A stretch of DNA of 64,000 nucleotides from Dysidea avara (GCF_963678975.1 NC_089280.1:16528780-16592779); one strand, 5' to 3'. Counted from the stretch's first letter, positions 1 to 11,791 are shown. Notes: generated by a model not told the origin, from the letters alone. Numbers and translations: made by a program.

Positions 1-1
1 T

Positions 2-573
2 TTGAAGTTTACATCTCATGTTAATCAAATTGTAATGAAAGCTAACAGGGTATTGGGAATTATTAAATGTACCTTTGCCTCCAGGGATGCCAACACAATA
101 AGATTATTATACGTTACTCTTGTTCGCCCAATTTTGGACTATGCGTCAACTGTCTGGAACCCTCATCTTATGAAAAAATCCGTAAATTAGAAGCAGTTCA
201 AAGAAGAGCCACAAAACTTATACCCTCCTTCTATAATTTGACATACTCTGAAAGACTCCAAGAACTTAATCTACCCAGCTTACTTTACCGTCGAACCAGA
301 TTGGATCTGATTATGACTTACAAAATCCTGAACAATTTAGTATCTGTAGACAAAGACTATTTTTTTACTGTTAATACCAACCCCACCCGATCTAATGGAC
401 TCAAACTTTACAAAAATCGCTTCAGCACTACTATTAGAGGTCATAGTTTTTCACAGAGAATCGTCAATGATTGGAACACCTTACCCCATGAAATTGTATC
501 TGCACCTAATGTACTGATCTTTAAGACTAAATTAGATGTATTTTTATATGACCGCCGGTTTGATTTTATTTAG
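2..573 (+). pseudogene. LINE reverse transcriptase C-terminal fragment, frameshifted
   Basis: This is the 3' end of a non-LTR retrotransposon reverse transcriptase gene of the CR1/Jockey-like kind, cut at the window edge. The first reading frame (2-190) carries the block around VRPILDYASTVWNPHL. The reading then moves to the next frame near 170-190 and continues through KLEAVQRRATKLIP, YSERLQELNLPSL, RTRLDLIMTYKIL and FSQRIVNDWNTLP to a stop near 573. These blocks are the usual order downstream of the RT palm in such LINEs. The catalytic YxDD part lies outside the window. The frameshift shows that the copy is dead. Family assignment is from motif recognition only. Confidence 0.8.
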
Positions 574-740
574 ATGTACTTGAGATTGGTTTTTATAAGA
601 CTTTGTCTTCCTTATACCAATTAATAAATAATAATAATAATTTTGTAAATAGTATGGCTTGGTTAACTGGGTATTAGAACCTTTTAATTTGCTGCCTTTC
701 TGAAGGTGACTCTTCCTTAGTGAAATCAATTCTTAAGCAA
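574..740 (+). repeat. 3' tail of the LINE fragment with AAT-rich end
   Basis: Downstream of the LINE stop there is a short untranslated stretch that reaches an (AAT)n run at about 620-642. Short A/T-rich simple-repeat tails are typical 3' ends of CR1-like LINEs. The exact end of the insertion was not defined. Confidence 0.45.
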
Positions 741-1530
741 CAACTTACTTTTGACTTATCAATTTGTGATATTCAGCACCATAACAAATTGGAGATTAAG
801 TGTATTGGCTACCGAATTGTATTCCCACACGTCTGTTAATTTGCAACGCACTCTTTCTTTGGCCAGTGAAAAGGGAGCACCATCGTGTTTATCTTTCCTA
901 CCTGTGGAAGAGCATAGTTTTATTCTACACAAGGCTGCAGCTTTGTGCTTACGTTACAGTTGGCTTCCCGCTCGTTTGTGTACCTAGAGTGCTTGTGCAA
1001 CAGTTGTACTGTTGATCTGCTCCACAAGGGATTCCCCACATTCTGACATAATGAGTTGAGAGAATTTACAGCTGCTGTCCTAATCAAAGTGTATACTGAT
1101 GTGAAGGTCAAGCCTCAATTACAGTCCCTTAGACCTTTAGATTTGCAACAACTAATAATGAGAAGAATATCTTTCCTGCTCATGTAGATGTTTCTGCTGC
1201 TGGATTCTGGGATTAAACAGCAGAAGACATTTTTAACATCAAAGTGTTTGATACTAATGAATGCTACATGTTATGGTATACAGTTTGAATGTGATAAACA
1301 GTAAACAGAAGGATGAGCAACCTATTAGGGGGCTTTTTTATCCCTCTTGATGTATTTTCAACTTTTGGTGGTATGGTTCATACTGCTGTGTTCTACAAAA
1401 GACTTCCCTACACCTTGTCTATGGTTGTCATATACTTCTTTGATGTCATAATTATGGTGTAGGATTAGTTATTCTCTGTTATGTCCTCTATTATGTGCTC
1501 GCAAAGAGCTATATCACACCAGGGATGTCC
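741..1530 (+). pseudogene. Decayed C-terminal region of a second LINE-type polyprotein
   Basis: Broken reading frames on the + strand carry a recognisable series: LASEKGAPSCLSFLPVEEHSF, then a KAAALCLRYSWLPARLC block, then DVSAAGFWD, FNIKVFDTN, PLDVFSTFGGM and FYKRLP. I recognise this order from the region that follows the reverse transcriptase in repetitive elements of many invertebrates, where an ALRYGWP block and a THGGM-like block occur. Several stops and frameshifts are present, so it is a fossil. It is not part of the LINE copy at 2-573, because the sequence type differs. Function of the domain is unknown to me. Confidence 0.6.
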
Positions 1531-2260
1531 ATTTTCACTAAGAGCACTTAACCTCGCACTAAGTCAACTGCTCATTGATTTGTAAGTTGATTTCAGTATT
1601 CATTTAGTACTTTTAACATCTCAGTGTGGGGATGGTGGTGGTAATTAAAAAGTCTCAAAACTATTTTTTTAAACCAGGCCTACATCCTATATTTTGTGTT
1701 CCAAAAACTGCTAAGTGTTGCCAAGCATGTGCCTGGTTAGCACTTAATCTTCTTATGATGTACCATGCCATTTAAAGTATTGCCAGCATAGAATATTTGG
1801 GATTACTTCTAATAAACAATTAATATGAGTGTTGTTTGTCTCATTCTCTGTAGTTTACCCATCATTAAAACCAGTAAAAGGTGCAGTGGTGATTAGTCAA
1901 ATTAATAGTAAGTGACTTGGATTGTGTATGGGTTTTTGTTTGTACGTATTGGGTCTAGCAACTTTAAGTGATTGTGTACTTGGACTATAGATTTTATATT
2001 ATAGTTTGAATATGTTGATAAGGTATATGCACAGTTGAGAGACCCAAAGATGATGTGAACAAGGATACCCACTAGTTAAGTACCACAGCAGCATGCAGGC
2101 AGAGGAAATTAACTTTAGGTAGCCAAGGCAACATCATCTGAAGGGCTCTGAATTGCATACAAACTGTCAGTTGACATGTTCTCGTTTGAGCAAAATAGAA
2201 AAGAACGGTTAAGGGAAACAGACAAACTGAAGCCACCAGCTTCAAGCTTTACCTGCTTGA
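1531..2260. other. Unassigned AT-rich stretch
   Basis: No credible coding region, RNA gene or inverted repeat was recognised here. Short open frames lack domain signal. Confidence 0.5.
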
Positions 2261-2690
2261 CTCTAGCTTAGTGGCAGCATTGCATGATTGTTCCCATCCA
2301 TCCTATTAATACTGATGATATCTGTCTTGTACCGGAGAGTAGTACTTCTTGATTTCACAACTTTTTTACCCAGGCTTTTTAAGGCCACACCTTTTTCACA
2401 GCTTGGCTGTTTTTTTTGTGTGGATATCACTTCTTTTTGTAATTGCAAGCTCCAAAGCCAGCCTATGGTTGGCCCTTTCAACCTTTCTCTCTACTACAGA
2501 AATTGTCAAAGACTGCGTGGATCCCATTCAAGCACTACGCAGCTAAAGAAATGGCTGCAGTGATGCTGTTACCAATCATTGTTATTAGTAACTCACTCTG
2601 GCTTTTTTGGAAGGCTGCACCCTTTTCTCACAGCTTGGCTGTTTTGGTATAGATATCACTTCATTTTACAATTGCATGCTCCAATGGAGC
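2261..2690. repeat. Two half-copies of the palindromic AAACAGCC element
   Basis: Around 2350-2421 and 2590-2645 the sequence repeats one arm of the long palindromic element found complete at 25045-25374, 59477-59794 and 63607-63936. Each half ends in a CACAGCTTGGCTGTTTT block. Between them (about 2455-2475) lies a GCCAGCCTATGGTTGGC palindrome that also occurs just outside the complete copies. These are old, single-arm remnants. Confidence 0.6.
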
Positions 2691-3194
2691 TTCTTGTCTT
2701 TATCTTTGCTAAATAGCTACATGATAATCATTTTATTCAGTTTCAAATTTACAATAAATACACAGATTCATAACAGCCTTCAATAATTCCTGTGATGAAC
2801 TTTCAATGTACAAAGATGATAGCAATAAATTCTTTACAACCATAGTAGTGTTTCAGATGAGTGACTGACAAACTCAAAAAATCAGCTACAAGATTTAGCC
2901 AAAATCTTTAAGTTTTTAAGATTTCACTAAGATTTTAATTTGTCCTTGTTGCGGATCCCTCAGATTTAGACCAGTCTGTCTCTCTTTACTCATGTAACAT
3001 GGCTGGTTTCAATGTTTGCTCCCATACATTAATTGACAATTCACTCACTGGGGCAAAAAACCACAAGTTGGCTATCACCCAGTGATAACTATGTTACTTA
3101 TCACCATGCACAGCACTTTATAATCTTCACATGGGATATAAACATGCACTGCATGGGATATAAATTCTCAATAATTCTTGGAAACATTTATCAT
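2691..3194. other. Unassigned stretch
   Basis: Nothing recognisable was found between the palindrome remnants and the first R1 repeat. Confidence 0.45.
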
Positions 3195-4013
3195 ACAGTA
3201 CGGTAGTATTAGGGATCATGGAGGTTTTGGTTTTTCTGGCCAAAAATATCACCTTGGAAGTATTAGTTATACAGGCTCAAAGTGCTTTCAGTATGACCCT
3301 AAATACTTCCAATAGGCAACTACAATTTTTTAGAAATATTTATTCAGTGGAATTTGACTAACTGCCTGCCTGCCTTTCTGCCTGATTCCTTCAGACAAGT
3401 ATGACTCAATAATGGCTAAGGCTACGAGCTCGATTTTTTCACTGTTCAACATTGCTTTGTGTCTTTTTGCATACCGCAGTACGTAAAATGTATGCATCAT
3501 GGACTTACCTTTGTCCCCTTTTGTGTCCATTTCTTTTTGCTGACAGTCCAAGGTGTCAGTTCGTGGTAGTGCAATGCATGGCTTCCCATTTGTAAACAGG
3601 AATTGTCCATATTTGCCGTGGTGACTAGATTGATTGCAGAGGCGTCTTCATTTGTAATGCTGTGTAATGTGTGAAGGCAAAGTGTAAAGGCCACTTCGAG
3701 TCAGTAATTGATAGTTGGTGTGCACAAATTGTCTGTATTTTTAGTGGTGGCTGGATTGATTGTAGAGGCACTTCTCCTGCTGTTCTTCATTTGTAGCACT
3801 GTGTAACGGGCTGAACATAGCTGAAAGCAAAGCATAATGGCTACTTCACTTTTGAGTCAATAATTGATATATAGCTGGGGTGAACATTCAGATGAAAACA
3901 TTAACTCTGGTACCATCTTTTCTTTTGATGCGGTATGCACGGATTCACCAGTCATAATAATGTTATAAAAAAGTAAACAAACAAGTATAAGGGAAAGTTT
4001 CAAGTTCAATTAG
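3195..4013 (+). mobile_element. R1 repeat family, copy 1
   Basis: R1 is a name used here for a ~0.8-1 kb dispersed family. It starts near a CAGTACnGTAGTA block and a TAGGGATCATGGAGG block. It contains a 4-bp microsatellite (here CTGCCTGCCTGCCT at about 3361), then ATTCCTTCAG, a CATCATGGACTTACC block, and two tandem blocks reading GATTGATTG(C/T)AGAGGC. It ends with CACCAGTCATAATAATG. Other copies lie at 6385-9176 (interrupted), 10241-10720 (reverse), 11792-12713 and 53335-53870 (reverse). No intact transposase is present, so it is non-autonomous. Confidence 0.7.
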
Positions 4014-4195
4014 GGATCATAGAAAAAAGTAGGGAAACAAGAGAGGTTGCTTATATACTAGTGAACATTTAATCCCTACTTCAGTCATAAGTAGGGATTA
4101 AATGTTCACTAGTATATAATATTATATATCCGCTGGTGTAGGCAACCTCCCTTGTTTTCCTACTTTTTTCTATGATCCCTAATTTCCATTTTTCC
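4014..4195. repeat. Palindromic MITE at the R1 tail
   Basis: A near-perfect inverted repeat runs from TTAGGGATCATAGAAAAAAG on the left to its reverse complement before 4195. Its centre is the dyad of AGTAGGGATTAAATGTTCAC and its complement. The same palindrome type follows R1 at 9177-9362, and related ones lie at 12714-12960 and 53872-54068. Confidence 0.75.
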
Positions 4196-4639
4196 CTTAT
4201 ACATGTTGATATTATATATGTAGCACTATTTTCGTTAGTCTTTCAGTGATACTTCTCAACACAATTCAATAATCTTTCTGTATGTTGCTCCAATACATTA
4301 CTCAGGCCAATGAAATTCAATTAGCAGATTTGCAGCATTGCCTACAGTCTTTTGGTACATGGAAGTTTCATTATTTAGGTGATTTAGATCAAGATACTCT
4401 AATAGAGCAGTCAATTTTACTCTAATAGAGCAATCACTTATATACATTAAATATTCATCAGAAGGGCAACAGGTATACTAGTGTTTTTCATATTTGCTAT
4501 AGCTATAGCAAGTTATGCATGCAATTTATGCATTTAGATTTCATTGTAAAAATAGCGGATATAAGTTTACTTAACATGTCCCTTAATAATTAGTGAGCAT
4601 ATTATATAACAACAGCTTTTACATTGTCCTGCAGTGTGT
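4196..4639. other. Unassigned stretch with one CTCTAATAGAG motif pair
   Basis: No gene is seen. Positions 4391-4436 hold two copies of the window-wide motif ACTCTAATAGAGCARTCA in the same orientation. Confidence 0.5.
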
Positions 4640-4695
4640 ATGCATATGACGTGTGTGTTTGTGTGTGCATGTTTGTGTGTGCATGTGTGTGTGTA

Positions 4696-4778
<83 letters not shown>

Positions 4779-4822
4779 ACATGTGTGTGTGTGTGTGTGT
4801 GCACATGTGTGTGTGTGTGTGC

Positions 4823-4886
<64 letters not shown>

Positions 4887-4905
4887 ATGTGTGTGTGTGC
4901 ATGTG
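4640..4905. repeat. (GT)n microsatellite with ATG/CAC interruptions
   Basis: About 265 bp of nearly pure TG dinucleotide repeat is interrupted by GCATG and GCACATG. Long alternating purine-pyrimidine tracts of this kind can adopt Z-DNA. Open frames across it on both strands are a by-product of the repeat. Confidence 0.97.
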
Positions 4906-5427
4906 TTGGTGACTGAGAACAATGAAACTAGATCACCACATAATTATACTGCATGACTGGAAAGAGGAACAAACAGTCCTTGTGACTAACATGTGAGTCA
5001 GAGGTTATGCTGTTGAATCATCAAGTGCAGAATGATTTAACTAATAGTTGTGTCGATTTACAGAAGATTATGGTATTGTACATGCAGTGATAAAGGGTTT
5101 CATCTTGAATTTCTTTTGTGAAGCATGTGCACAAATGTAAGGCTTCTGTGATGTCTCATTGTACACATATAGTGCATATGTGGTCAAGGATTTTATATCT
5201 TAGTGGATACCATCCCACTATAGACATAATAATTATACTTGCTAATGTTTTAAATCTGTTCTGATGTGTGTATGTGCATGTGCACATGTGTGTGTGTTTG
5301 CATACATATATATGTGTGTATTGAGACCTTTTTACATTATCTTCTGAGGTATACATGTATGCTGGAACTTTTATTGCTCATGACATTTTTAGTTAGCCAA
5401 TGAACATTTATCATTATGCTGGGGTAT
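4906..5427. other. Unassigned stretch
   Basis: No coding signal is seen. A small secondary GT-rich patch lies at about 5262-5320. Confidence 0.5.
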
Positions 5428-5930
5428 AGGGGTGGATCCAGGGTTCAGAAAGGGGGTGCACCAAGGTAGTAGGCATATAGAGCAGGGGGTCTACAGCCCC
5501 CCAGAAGCTAAAGCTATTTCATATGTTTCAGGGCTAAAAAAATTGATGTAGAGTGGTTTATACACAAATTAAATATCTAAATCATACTGCTTTCTAAGTG
5601 GACTACATTGATCAAGAGTTATATAGGGATAAGTGACTGACATGTGTAGTTGAGCTAGCTATATAGCTAATAGTTATGGACCTAAGGAATGGCATATACA
5701 AGACCAAGTGCATTTCATTTGCAAAATATCCTTAGCTGGCTAAGTGTGTTCATGCATGGGATAGTGCTGCAGATACTAGTTTTTTTTCATATTATACTGA
5801 GCAACTATGAAGGTAGTGTGGTGACTGTTCTATTAGAGTATTTGACTGACTGCTCTATTAGAGTATCTCGATCTTGTATTTTGGCTTCCCTTTTGGGGAG
5901 GCATGTCCCCCTCTCTGGATCCACCACTTG
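5428..5930. mobile_element. hAT5-like MITE, copy 1
   Basis: A 503-bp element has ends AGGGGTGGATCCAGGG and CTCTGGATCCACCACTTG, which are inverted repeats of each other. It is flanked by the direct repeat GGTAT (5423-5427 and 5931-5935). It matches the end structure of the elements at 8611-9068 and 17548-18049. Five-bp target duplications and CAG...CTG-like ends fit the hAT5 branch of hAT transposons (family knowledge, not searched). The left terminal C seems lost. Inside, 5821-5875 holds two CTCTATTAGAG motifs. Confidence 0.65.
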
Positions 5931-6165
5931 GGTATGTGATTGAAAAATAATGACCTCTTGCCCACATCAAATTTTCAAAAATCTGAGCAAGAAACTGGTA
6001 ACCAATCAAGTTTCGTTGGCCTCACCTATAATCAAGTTTCTTTAAACATTGTGCATATGCTCATAACAGTTGGTAGCATGCATATATTTAGCAACTGCTC
6101 TGAGGGTTTTGCACAATATATAGTGCTTCATTATAAAGTAGAAATTAAGTCAGGTGAGCAACTGA

Positions 6166-6245
6166 GAGCAGTGGTGGAGTGATAAAGGGTTGGGCATATA
6201 GGTGTTGAGGTCCCTGGTTTGAACCCTGGAGAATCTTGTCTGACT
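6166..6245 (+). repeat. tRNA-derived SINE-like fragment
   Basis: The sequence GTGGTGGAGTGATAAAGG resembles a pol III A box, and GGTTTGAACCC about 35 bp later resembles a B box. The spacing fits a tRNA-related SINE head. The acceptor stem does not pair cleanly, so it is not a functional tRNA gene. Confidence 0.4.
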
Positions 6246-7082
6246 TTTTCTTCTTGGTGGCTGTTCTATTAGAGTATCTCAATTGCACTTGTTTCACATG
6301 TTTGGTTTTTGCTTTATATCTCCTCTCAATACTTTCAAACATTTGCACTACAATAGTTATTTCATGTACAAATCAATTTTCAAGTTATCATACAGTACAG
6401 TAGTACTGTAGCAGAGATTTGGGTGTTTTTGGCCTCCAAAAACCAACTTCACAACACCATCCTGGTGTCATGGCAATATTGGTTAGGTATAACCAAGCCC
6501 AAAAGTGCCTTTAGTAAGACCCTAAATGCTCCTAATAGATTGCTACAACATTCAATTCAATGGAATTTTCTATTGACTAACCTCCTACCTGCCCAGTTCC
6601 TTCAGGCAAGCATAACTTGATAATGACTAAGGCTACGGGCTTGACTTTTTCACTGTTAGACGATGCTTCATCCTGAGATGTGCATATTGGCATACCGCAG
6701 TACATACAACGCATGCATCATGGACTTACCTTTGTCCTCCTTTGTGTCCCATTTCTTTTTGCTGACTGCCCAAGGTGTCAATTTGTGGTAGCACAATGCA
6801 TGGCTTACGTTTGTAAATGGAAATCATCTGTGGTGACTGGACTGATTGCAGAGGTGCTTCTGATACTGCTTTTTGTTTGTAATGCTGTGTAACGGGCTGA
6901 AAATAGGGTAAAGCAAAGCATAATGGTTATTTCACTGTCGAGTCAGTAATTGATTGTTGGGGTGTACGAATCATTCATATTTTTCATGGTGACTGGATTG
7001 ATTGCAGAGGTACTTCTCCTATTGTTCTTTGTTTGTAGCACTGTATAATGGGCTGAATATAGCTGAAAATGAAGCGTGATGA

Positions 7083-8544
7083 TAGGGTACGCAAACTCAA
7101 AAATCAACTTTTACAAATTGACCCCCCTACCATTGTGGGATGCTCATCATAGTATACCATTGCTACATCTACCATGAAACTGGAACTGTGATTATTGTCT
7201 TCACAAAAATATCAAATTTTATATCTTGTGATATGCAAATTTTATTTTTAAAATTTCATGCCCCACACAAATGACTGGATAAAACTCACTACTTAGCGAA
7301 TCTTATCTAGAGTTGTTGTAGTTAAAAAGTACACACAGCAATAAGCAAATGATTTGTTGGATTCCCAGCACAAGGCTGCTTTCTTTAAAAAATCACAAAA
7401 CGAAGCATGAATTTTCGAATTCAAACTTCCTTACTAGCCAAGATAAGAAAAGCTATACTTCACAGTGTTGTAATAAGGTTGGGTGCATAGTCTGTCTATG
7501 CTGTTGGTCTGGAAAGGATCTGAGACTTCTCACCATCTGGGTGACAAGCGTCAAAATTTTCATGCTTCATTTCACGGGATGACACTTAAGTCCTTTTCAG
7601 CACTTCTGATGCCACACTGAAAATGTTTAGAATGATGATAAAAGATGGACCAAATGTTTGGCAGTGGTAGCAGTTGGTTTTTCTGTCATTTCATATGATG
7701 AGGTATAGCAGCAGCTCACCAGGAGCCTCACCTAGCTCGATTTGAAAATGAAAAATTTTGTGCTTTTTTAGTGTAGTTTTGAATATTTTGCAACATGATG
7801 ATGGTGTAGGATGATCTAGTAAAGATTTGAAGCCACTGTGGAGCATGATAAGTGAAGTCATTTTTGGATGATTTAGCTGCCTTCAGTGGTGTAGAGCTTT
7901 GAACACACGTGGTGGGTATGGGTGAAATAATAATTGACAACCACTGGCACCAACCATCCAGGGACATTTTTGCTATCTTTCTAGTCAACCATTGATGGCT
8001 ATTGTGGTTGAAAAAGTATTGGAAATGGCTAGAAGGCACAATATAATTCCGTAATGTTGCAGAAAATTTTGACGCTCGTCACCCAGATGGTGCGAAGTTT
8101 TAGATCCTTTCCAGACTAACAGCATAGACAGACCATGCATTCAATCATATCGAAACACTGTGAAGAATATTTGGCTTTACTTGTCTTGGCTGGTAGGGCA
8201 GCTTGAATTTGAAAGTTTGTGTTTCGTTTTGTGATTTTAAAAGAAAGTAGCCCTATTCTGGGAATCCAGCAAATTATTTGCTTACTGCTGTGTGTACTTT
8301 TAACTACAACAACTTTAGATAAGATCTTGCTAAATAGTGAATTTCATCTGGTCCTTTGTGTGGAGCACGAAATTTAAAAATAAATTTTGCATCTCGTGAG
8401 ACACAAAAAGTGATATATATTTCTGTGAAGACAACAATCATGCCTCTGGTTTCATGGTGGATCTAGCAATGGTATACTGTGATCAACATCCCACAATGTT
8501 AGGGAAATCGATTGTAAAAGTTGATTTTCAGAATGCAGACCCTA
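7083..8544. mobile_element. Foldback DNA element with ~480-bp inverted arms
   Basis: The left arm (7083 to about 7561) begins TAGGGTACGCAAACTC. The right arm (about 8062-8544) is its diverged reverse complement ending GCAGACCCTA. Landmarks shared by both arms include the pair TGGGTGACAAGCGTC / GACGCTCGTCACCCA. The ~500-bp middle shows no transposase. Flanks GTGATGA (7076-7082) and GTAATGA (8545-8551) look like a 7-bp target duplication with one mismatch. It is inserted in R1 copy 2. Confidence 0.75.
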
Positions 8545-8610
8545 GTAATGACCACTTTTGAGTCAATAATTGATAGCTGGGGCATACATTCAAACAAAAC
8601 GTTAACTCTG

Positions 8611-9068
8611 CAGGGGCGGATCCAGGACCTGGCAAGGGGAGAGGCACAGACAGGCAAGTTGTAGATGATTAGGGAGAGCCAGACCCTGTTGATAGTTGCT
8701 GCATTTTTTGAAGCAGCAAATAATACACCTCTTAGTAGTATCTCACTGTTGATTTTTACTATTATGGCCTTTGCAGCTGGTTGTGAAGTCTTGAAAAGCT
8801 GTTTAAAAACAGCAACACTATAATTATTTTTAGAGGCACTTAGTACACACAAATGTGCTGGATGACAATTTCATAGTTAGTTTGACTTTGGTTTGCTTTA
8901 GTTTCAGGTGAATTCGTAATAATGCTAGTAAAATGTGCATATTTCCATGAGTTTTGTAGAGTGATCTTGCCTGACATAAAGTTTGTATTTTAATCTGAAG
9001 TATGGCTCCTCCACAAGGTGAGGGGGGAGGGCATTTGCCCCAAATGCCCCATCCTGGATCCGCCATTG
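8611..9068. mobile_element. hAT5-like MITE, copy 2
   Basis: A 458-bp element has ends CAGGGGCGGATCCAGGA and TCCTGGATCCGCCATTG. It is flanked by a perfect 5-bp duplication CTCTG (8606-8610 and 9069-9073). The uninterrupted R1 copy 1 reads AACTCTGGTACC at the same place, which is the empty site. It has no coding capacity. Its internal sequence matches, in reverse, the element at 17548-18049. Confidence 0.85.
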
Positions 9069-9176
9069 CTCTGGCACCATACTTTTCTATGATGCACAGG
9101 TTCACCAGTCATAATAATGTTACAAAAAGAAAGTAAACAATAAGTATAAGGAAAACTTAGGAATTTTAAGTTCAAT

Positions 9177-9362
9177 TAGGGATCATGGAAAAAAAAGTAA
9201 GGGAACAAGGGAGGTCACCTGCACCTGCAGATGTACTAGTGGACATTTAATCCCTAATTTGGTCTATAGTTACCCATGGCTGAGTTAGGGTTTAAATGTT
9301 CACTAGTATATCTGCAGGTATAGGTGATCTCTCTACATTTTTTTCTATGATCCCTAATTGAA
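9177..9362. repeat. Palindromic MITE at the R1 tail, copy 2
   Basis: An inverted repeat has outer ends TTAGGGATCATGG and TATGATCCCTAA and inner ACTAGTGGACATTTAATCCC / TTTAAATGTTCACTAGT arms. It has the same architecture as 4014-4195. Confidence 0.7.
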
Positions 9363-9365
9363 CTT

Positions 9366-9960
9366 AAAATTTTCTTTATACTTGTTCAATTAAGCAGATT
9401 ACCTTGTAGGCTCATATGACAACAAATCACTTTTGCAATTGTAAAAATCGTGCATAACTCCCTTGTTCTTAATTTGATCTGTATGAAAATTGAACTGTAA
9501 ATGTGCTACATTATGCTCTTACTGCCGTCTAAATTTGACTAAAGGTTATTGTGATTTTTCTAAAGCGTGCAAAAAGAAAAAGATTATGTAAGAAAATAGA
9601 TACTAAGTAGAAAAATACAAAGAAAATAAGATGAAATTTGGAGGTGCATATCTCAGTGATAGCTGGACAGATTTGGCCCAAATTTGAAATAGGAGATGCC
9701 TTACCCTGAGGGAGTTTTTACAGCAAACTAGCTAATTTCTGTTCAGACACTGTCAAGCTACGGATGCATGATACCGGAATTTTCTTGGTTCCCGTAAAAT
9801 ACACACTTGTCTGTTGTATGTCTGCACTAGCTGTACTTGGCCACATAACACACTATCGTGTGTCCCGATTTAGAACCACCTGAGTAACAAAAGTGCTATG
9901 AGTAACCACGTGAGTACTATAGTCCATGCAAGTTGGTATGCATGCAGATGTGTACCATTC
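9366..9960. other. Unassigned stretch
   Basis: No gene or repeat boundary was recognised. Confidence 0.45.
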
Positions 9961-10720
9961 AATTTTTTGCCTTTATTTTTAGACTTTATTTATATAGTAG
10001 CAACACACTGCATAATGGTTACCATTCTGTTACAATGACCATGATTCAAATTGCTGGGCGTCAATCTGATCTGTTTAAAATAAATGCGTAGTCTCAACTG
10101 AACAAGTATAAGAAATTTTAGGGATCATAGAAATAAAAAAAATATGCAATGAAGCAAGGGAGATCATCTACACTTGCAGCGATGCTAGTGGTAGCTGCTA
10201 GTGGACATTTAATCGTTACTTTAATTAGTCACTACGAGACTTATGAGTGAACGTACCCCCAACTATCAATTACTGAAATGCAGAATGGCCATTCAATTCT
10301 GCTTCAGTTTCAGCTTTGTTTCACCTGCTATGCAGCATTTACAAATGAAGAACATTGCAAAAAGTGCCACTGCAATCAATCCAAGTACTGAAGCCATGAC
10401 ACAATACTGCCAATCAACACATATGTGGAAAAAGAAATGATAATTATGCAAAAGAGAACAAAGGTAAGTCCATGACAATGGACAGTGAAGAAATCAAGCC
10501 CATAGCCTTATCCACAATTAAGTTATGCTTGGGTGGAGACATCATTTACTTAGTCAGGCAGTCAATTAGTAGAAAGCTCAGTTAAATTAAGATTAAAAAC
10601 TTGTAGAAAACTTATTGGAAGGGTTTGGGGTTGCTCTGAAGACATTTATAGGCTGGGTTATGCCTCGTATTTTTTAAGTTGGCAGGAAGAAGCCACCTAA
10701 GGGCAAAGTTTGCCTCAGTT
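9961..10720 (-). mobile_element. R1-related fragments, mostly reverse orientation
   Basis: 9961-10240 resembles an R1 tail on the + strand. 10241-10720 is R1 body in reverse: read on the - strand it carries GTCATGGACTTACC, GATTGATTGCAGTGGCAC and CAGTAATTGATAGTTGGGG. On the - strand at about 10300-10420 this copy encodes a hydrophobic stretch, VMASVLGLIAVALFAMFFI, followed by Cys and basic residues, like one membrane-spanning helix. Other R1 copies are degraded at this place. It is a possible relic of a captured exon and is unlikely to be a working gene. Confidence 0.5.
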
Positions 10721-11515
10721 GCCTTAATACAGTCTTCATCTAGCCTTTTTTGCTATTTTCACTATTAAACGGTTTTGCTTACAAGTGTGTGTATGGACAA
10801 ACATAGGCACGTACATGATCGCAAACAATATTATGAAAACAGTTTCAGGAACTAGGTGCACACCCACAGCCAGCCATGGGCACAGACCTGGTTTAAAATT
10901 TTCAATTGTAACCATCCTTGCCTCTCCTTCACAATGATGACAATGCGTTGCTATGATTTACCTGCAGATATAATGATCTCTGTACTTCAGTCATGTTTAT
11001 AGACTGAAGTACAGGGATTAAACGTTCACTGGTATATTCTGATCCCTACTAATTTTCCTTCTATTTGTCTATTAGCCAGTTGTTCAGTCAGTCAGTCAGT
11101 CAGTCAATAGAAAAAATTCCTTTAAAATTACAATATAAACCCTGGTGATATATAATATAGAGTTTATTATTATGGTAGCAATACATGCAATCCACTATGC
11201 ACAGGTTCGTTACAGTCATACCAACTAAACAAGGTGAAGGAATTTTAAGTTGGATTAGGGATCAAAGAAAAAAAGTAGTGTAATAAGGGAGTAGCTAAAA
11301 AGTAGTGAAACAAGATATATTGCCTAGGTACGTACCTGTAGTGATTTCTTACAGGCTTTGTGAATGAGCTTTCCGTTGAGCTCTACGACCAAAACAACAC
11401 TGTAACTAACCTCCTAAAATTCCAGGAATAGTGATTTGTTTCCTATGTATGCAAATGTAAAATGAAGAGCATTACAGCTATTAGTAGTAACAGTCAAGGA
11501 AGTTATATCCACACA
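10721..11515. other. Repeat debris
   Basis: Fragments of the R1-tail palindrome type occur (around 10955-11050 and 11220-11300), with a short (GTCA)n run at about 11083-11105. No gene is seen. Confidence 0.45.
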
Positions 11516-11755
11516 AAAACAGCCAAGCTGTGAAAAAATGGTGTGGTCATAAAAAGCCTAGGTGAAAAAAGTTGTAATGGCAGCCAAGAAATGGCTGCAA
11601 TAATGATAATGGCAATAAATTTTAACAATGCACACAGCCATTATTAAAATTTATAAGCATTAACATCATTGCAGCCATTTCTTGGCCACCACCTTTGATT
11701 TCACAACTTTTTTCACCCAGGCTTTTTATGGCAGCACCATTTTTTCACAGCTTGG
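11516..11755. repeat. Long palindromic element, short diverged copy
   Basis: An inverted repeat of about 240 bp has outer ends AAACAGCCAAGCTGTG and TTCACAGCTTGG. It is a shorter, diverged relative of the 330-bp palindromes at 25045, 59477 and 63607, with the same AAGAAATGGCTG(C/T) block in each arm. Confidence 0.75.
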
Positions 11756-11791
11756 AATGCAAAAACCTCCACCATTTTAACTATACAGTAT

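Larger units (their letters stand above)
6385..9365 (+). mobile_element. R1 repeat copy 2, split by two later insertions
   Basis: R1 sequence occupies 6385-7082, 8545-8610 and 9069-9176, followed by the tail palindrome to about 9362. Aligning the pieces with copy 1 restores the R1 order exactly. The gaps are a foldback element (7083-8544) and a hAT5-like MITE (8611-9068). The 4-bp microsatellite is short here (around 6585). Confidence 0.75.

Noticed and set aside
4567-4956. His-Thr or Cys-Val repeat proteins on both strands
   Set aside because: They are translations of the GT dinucleotide repeat.
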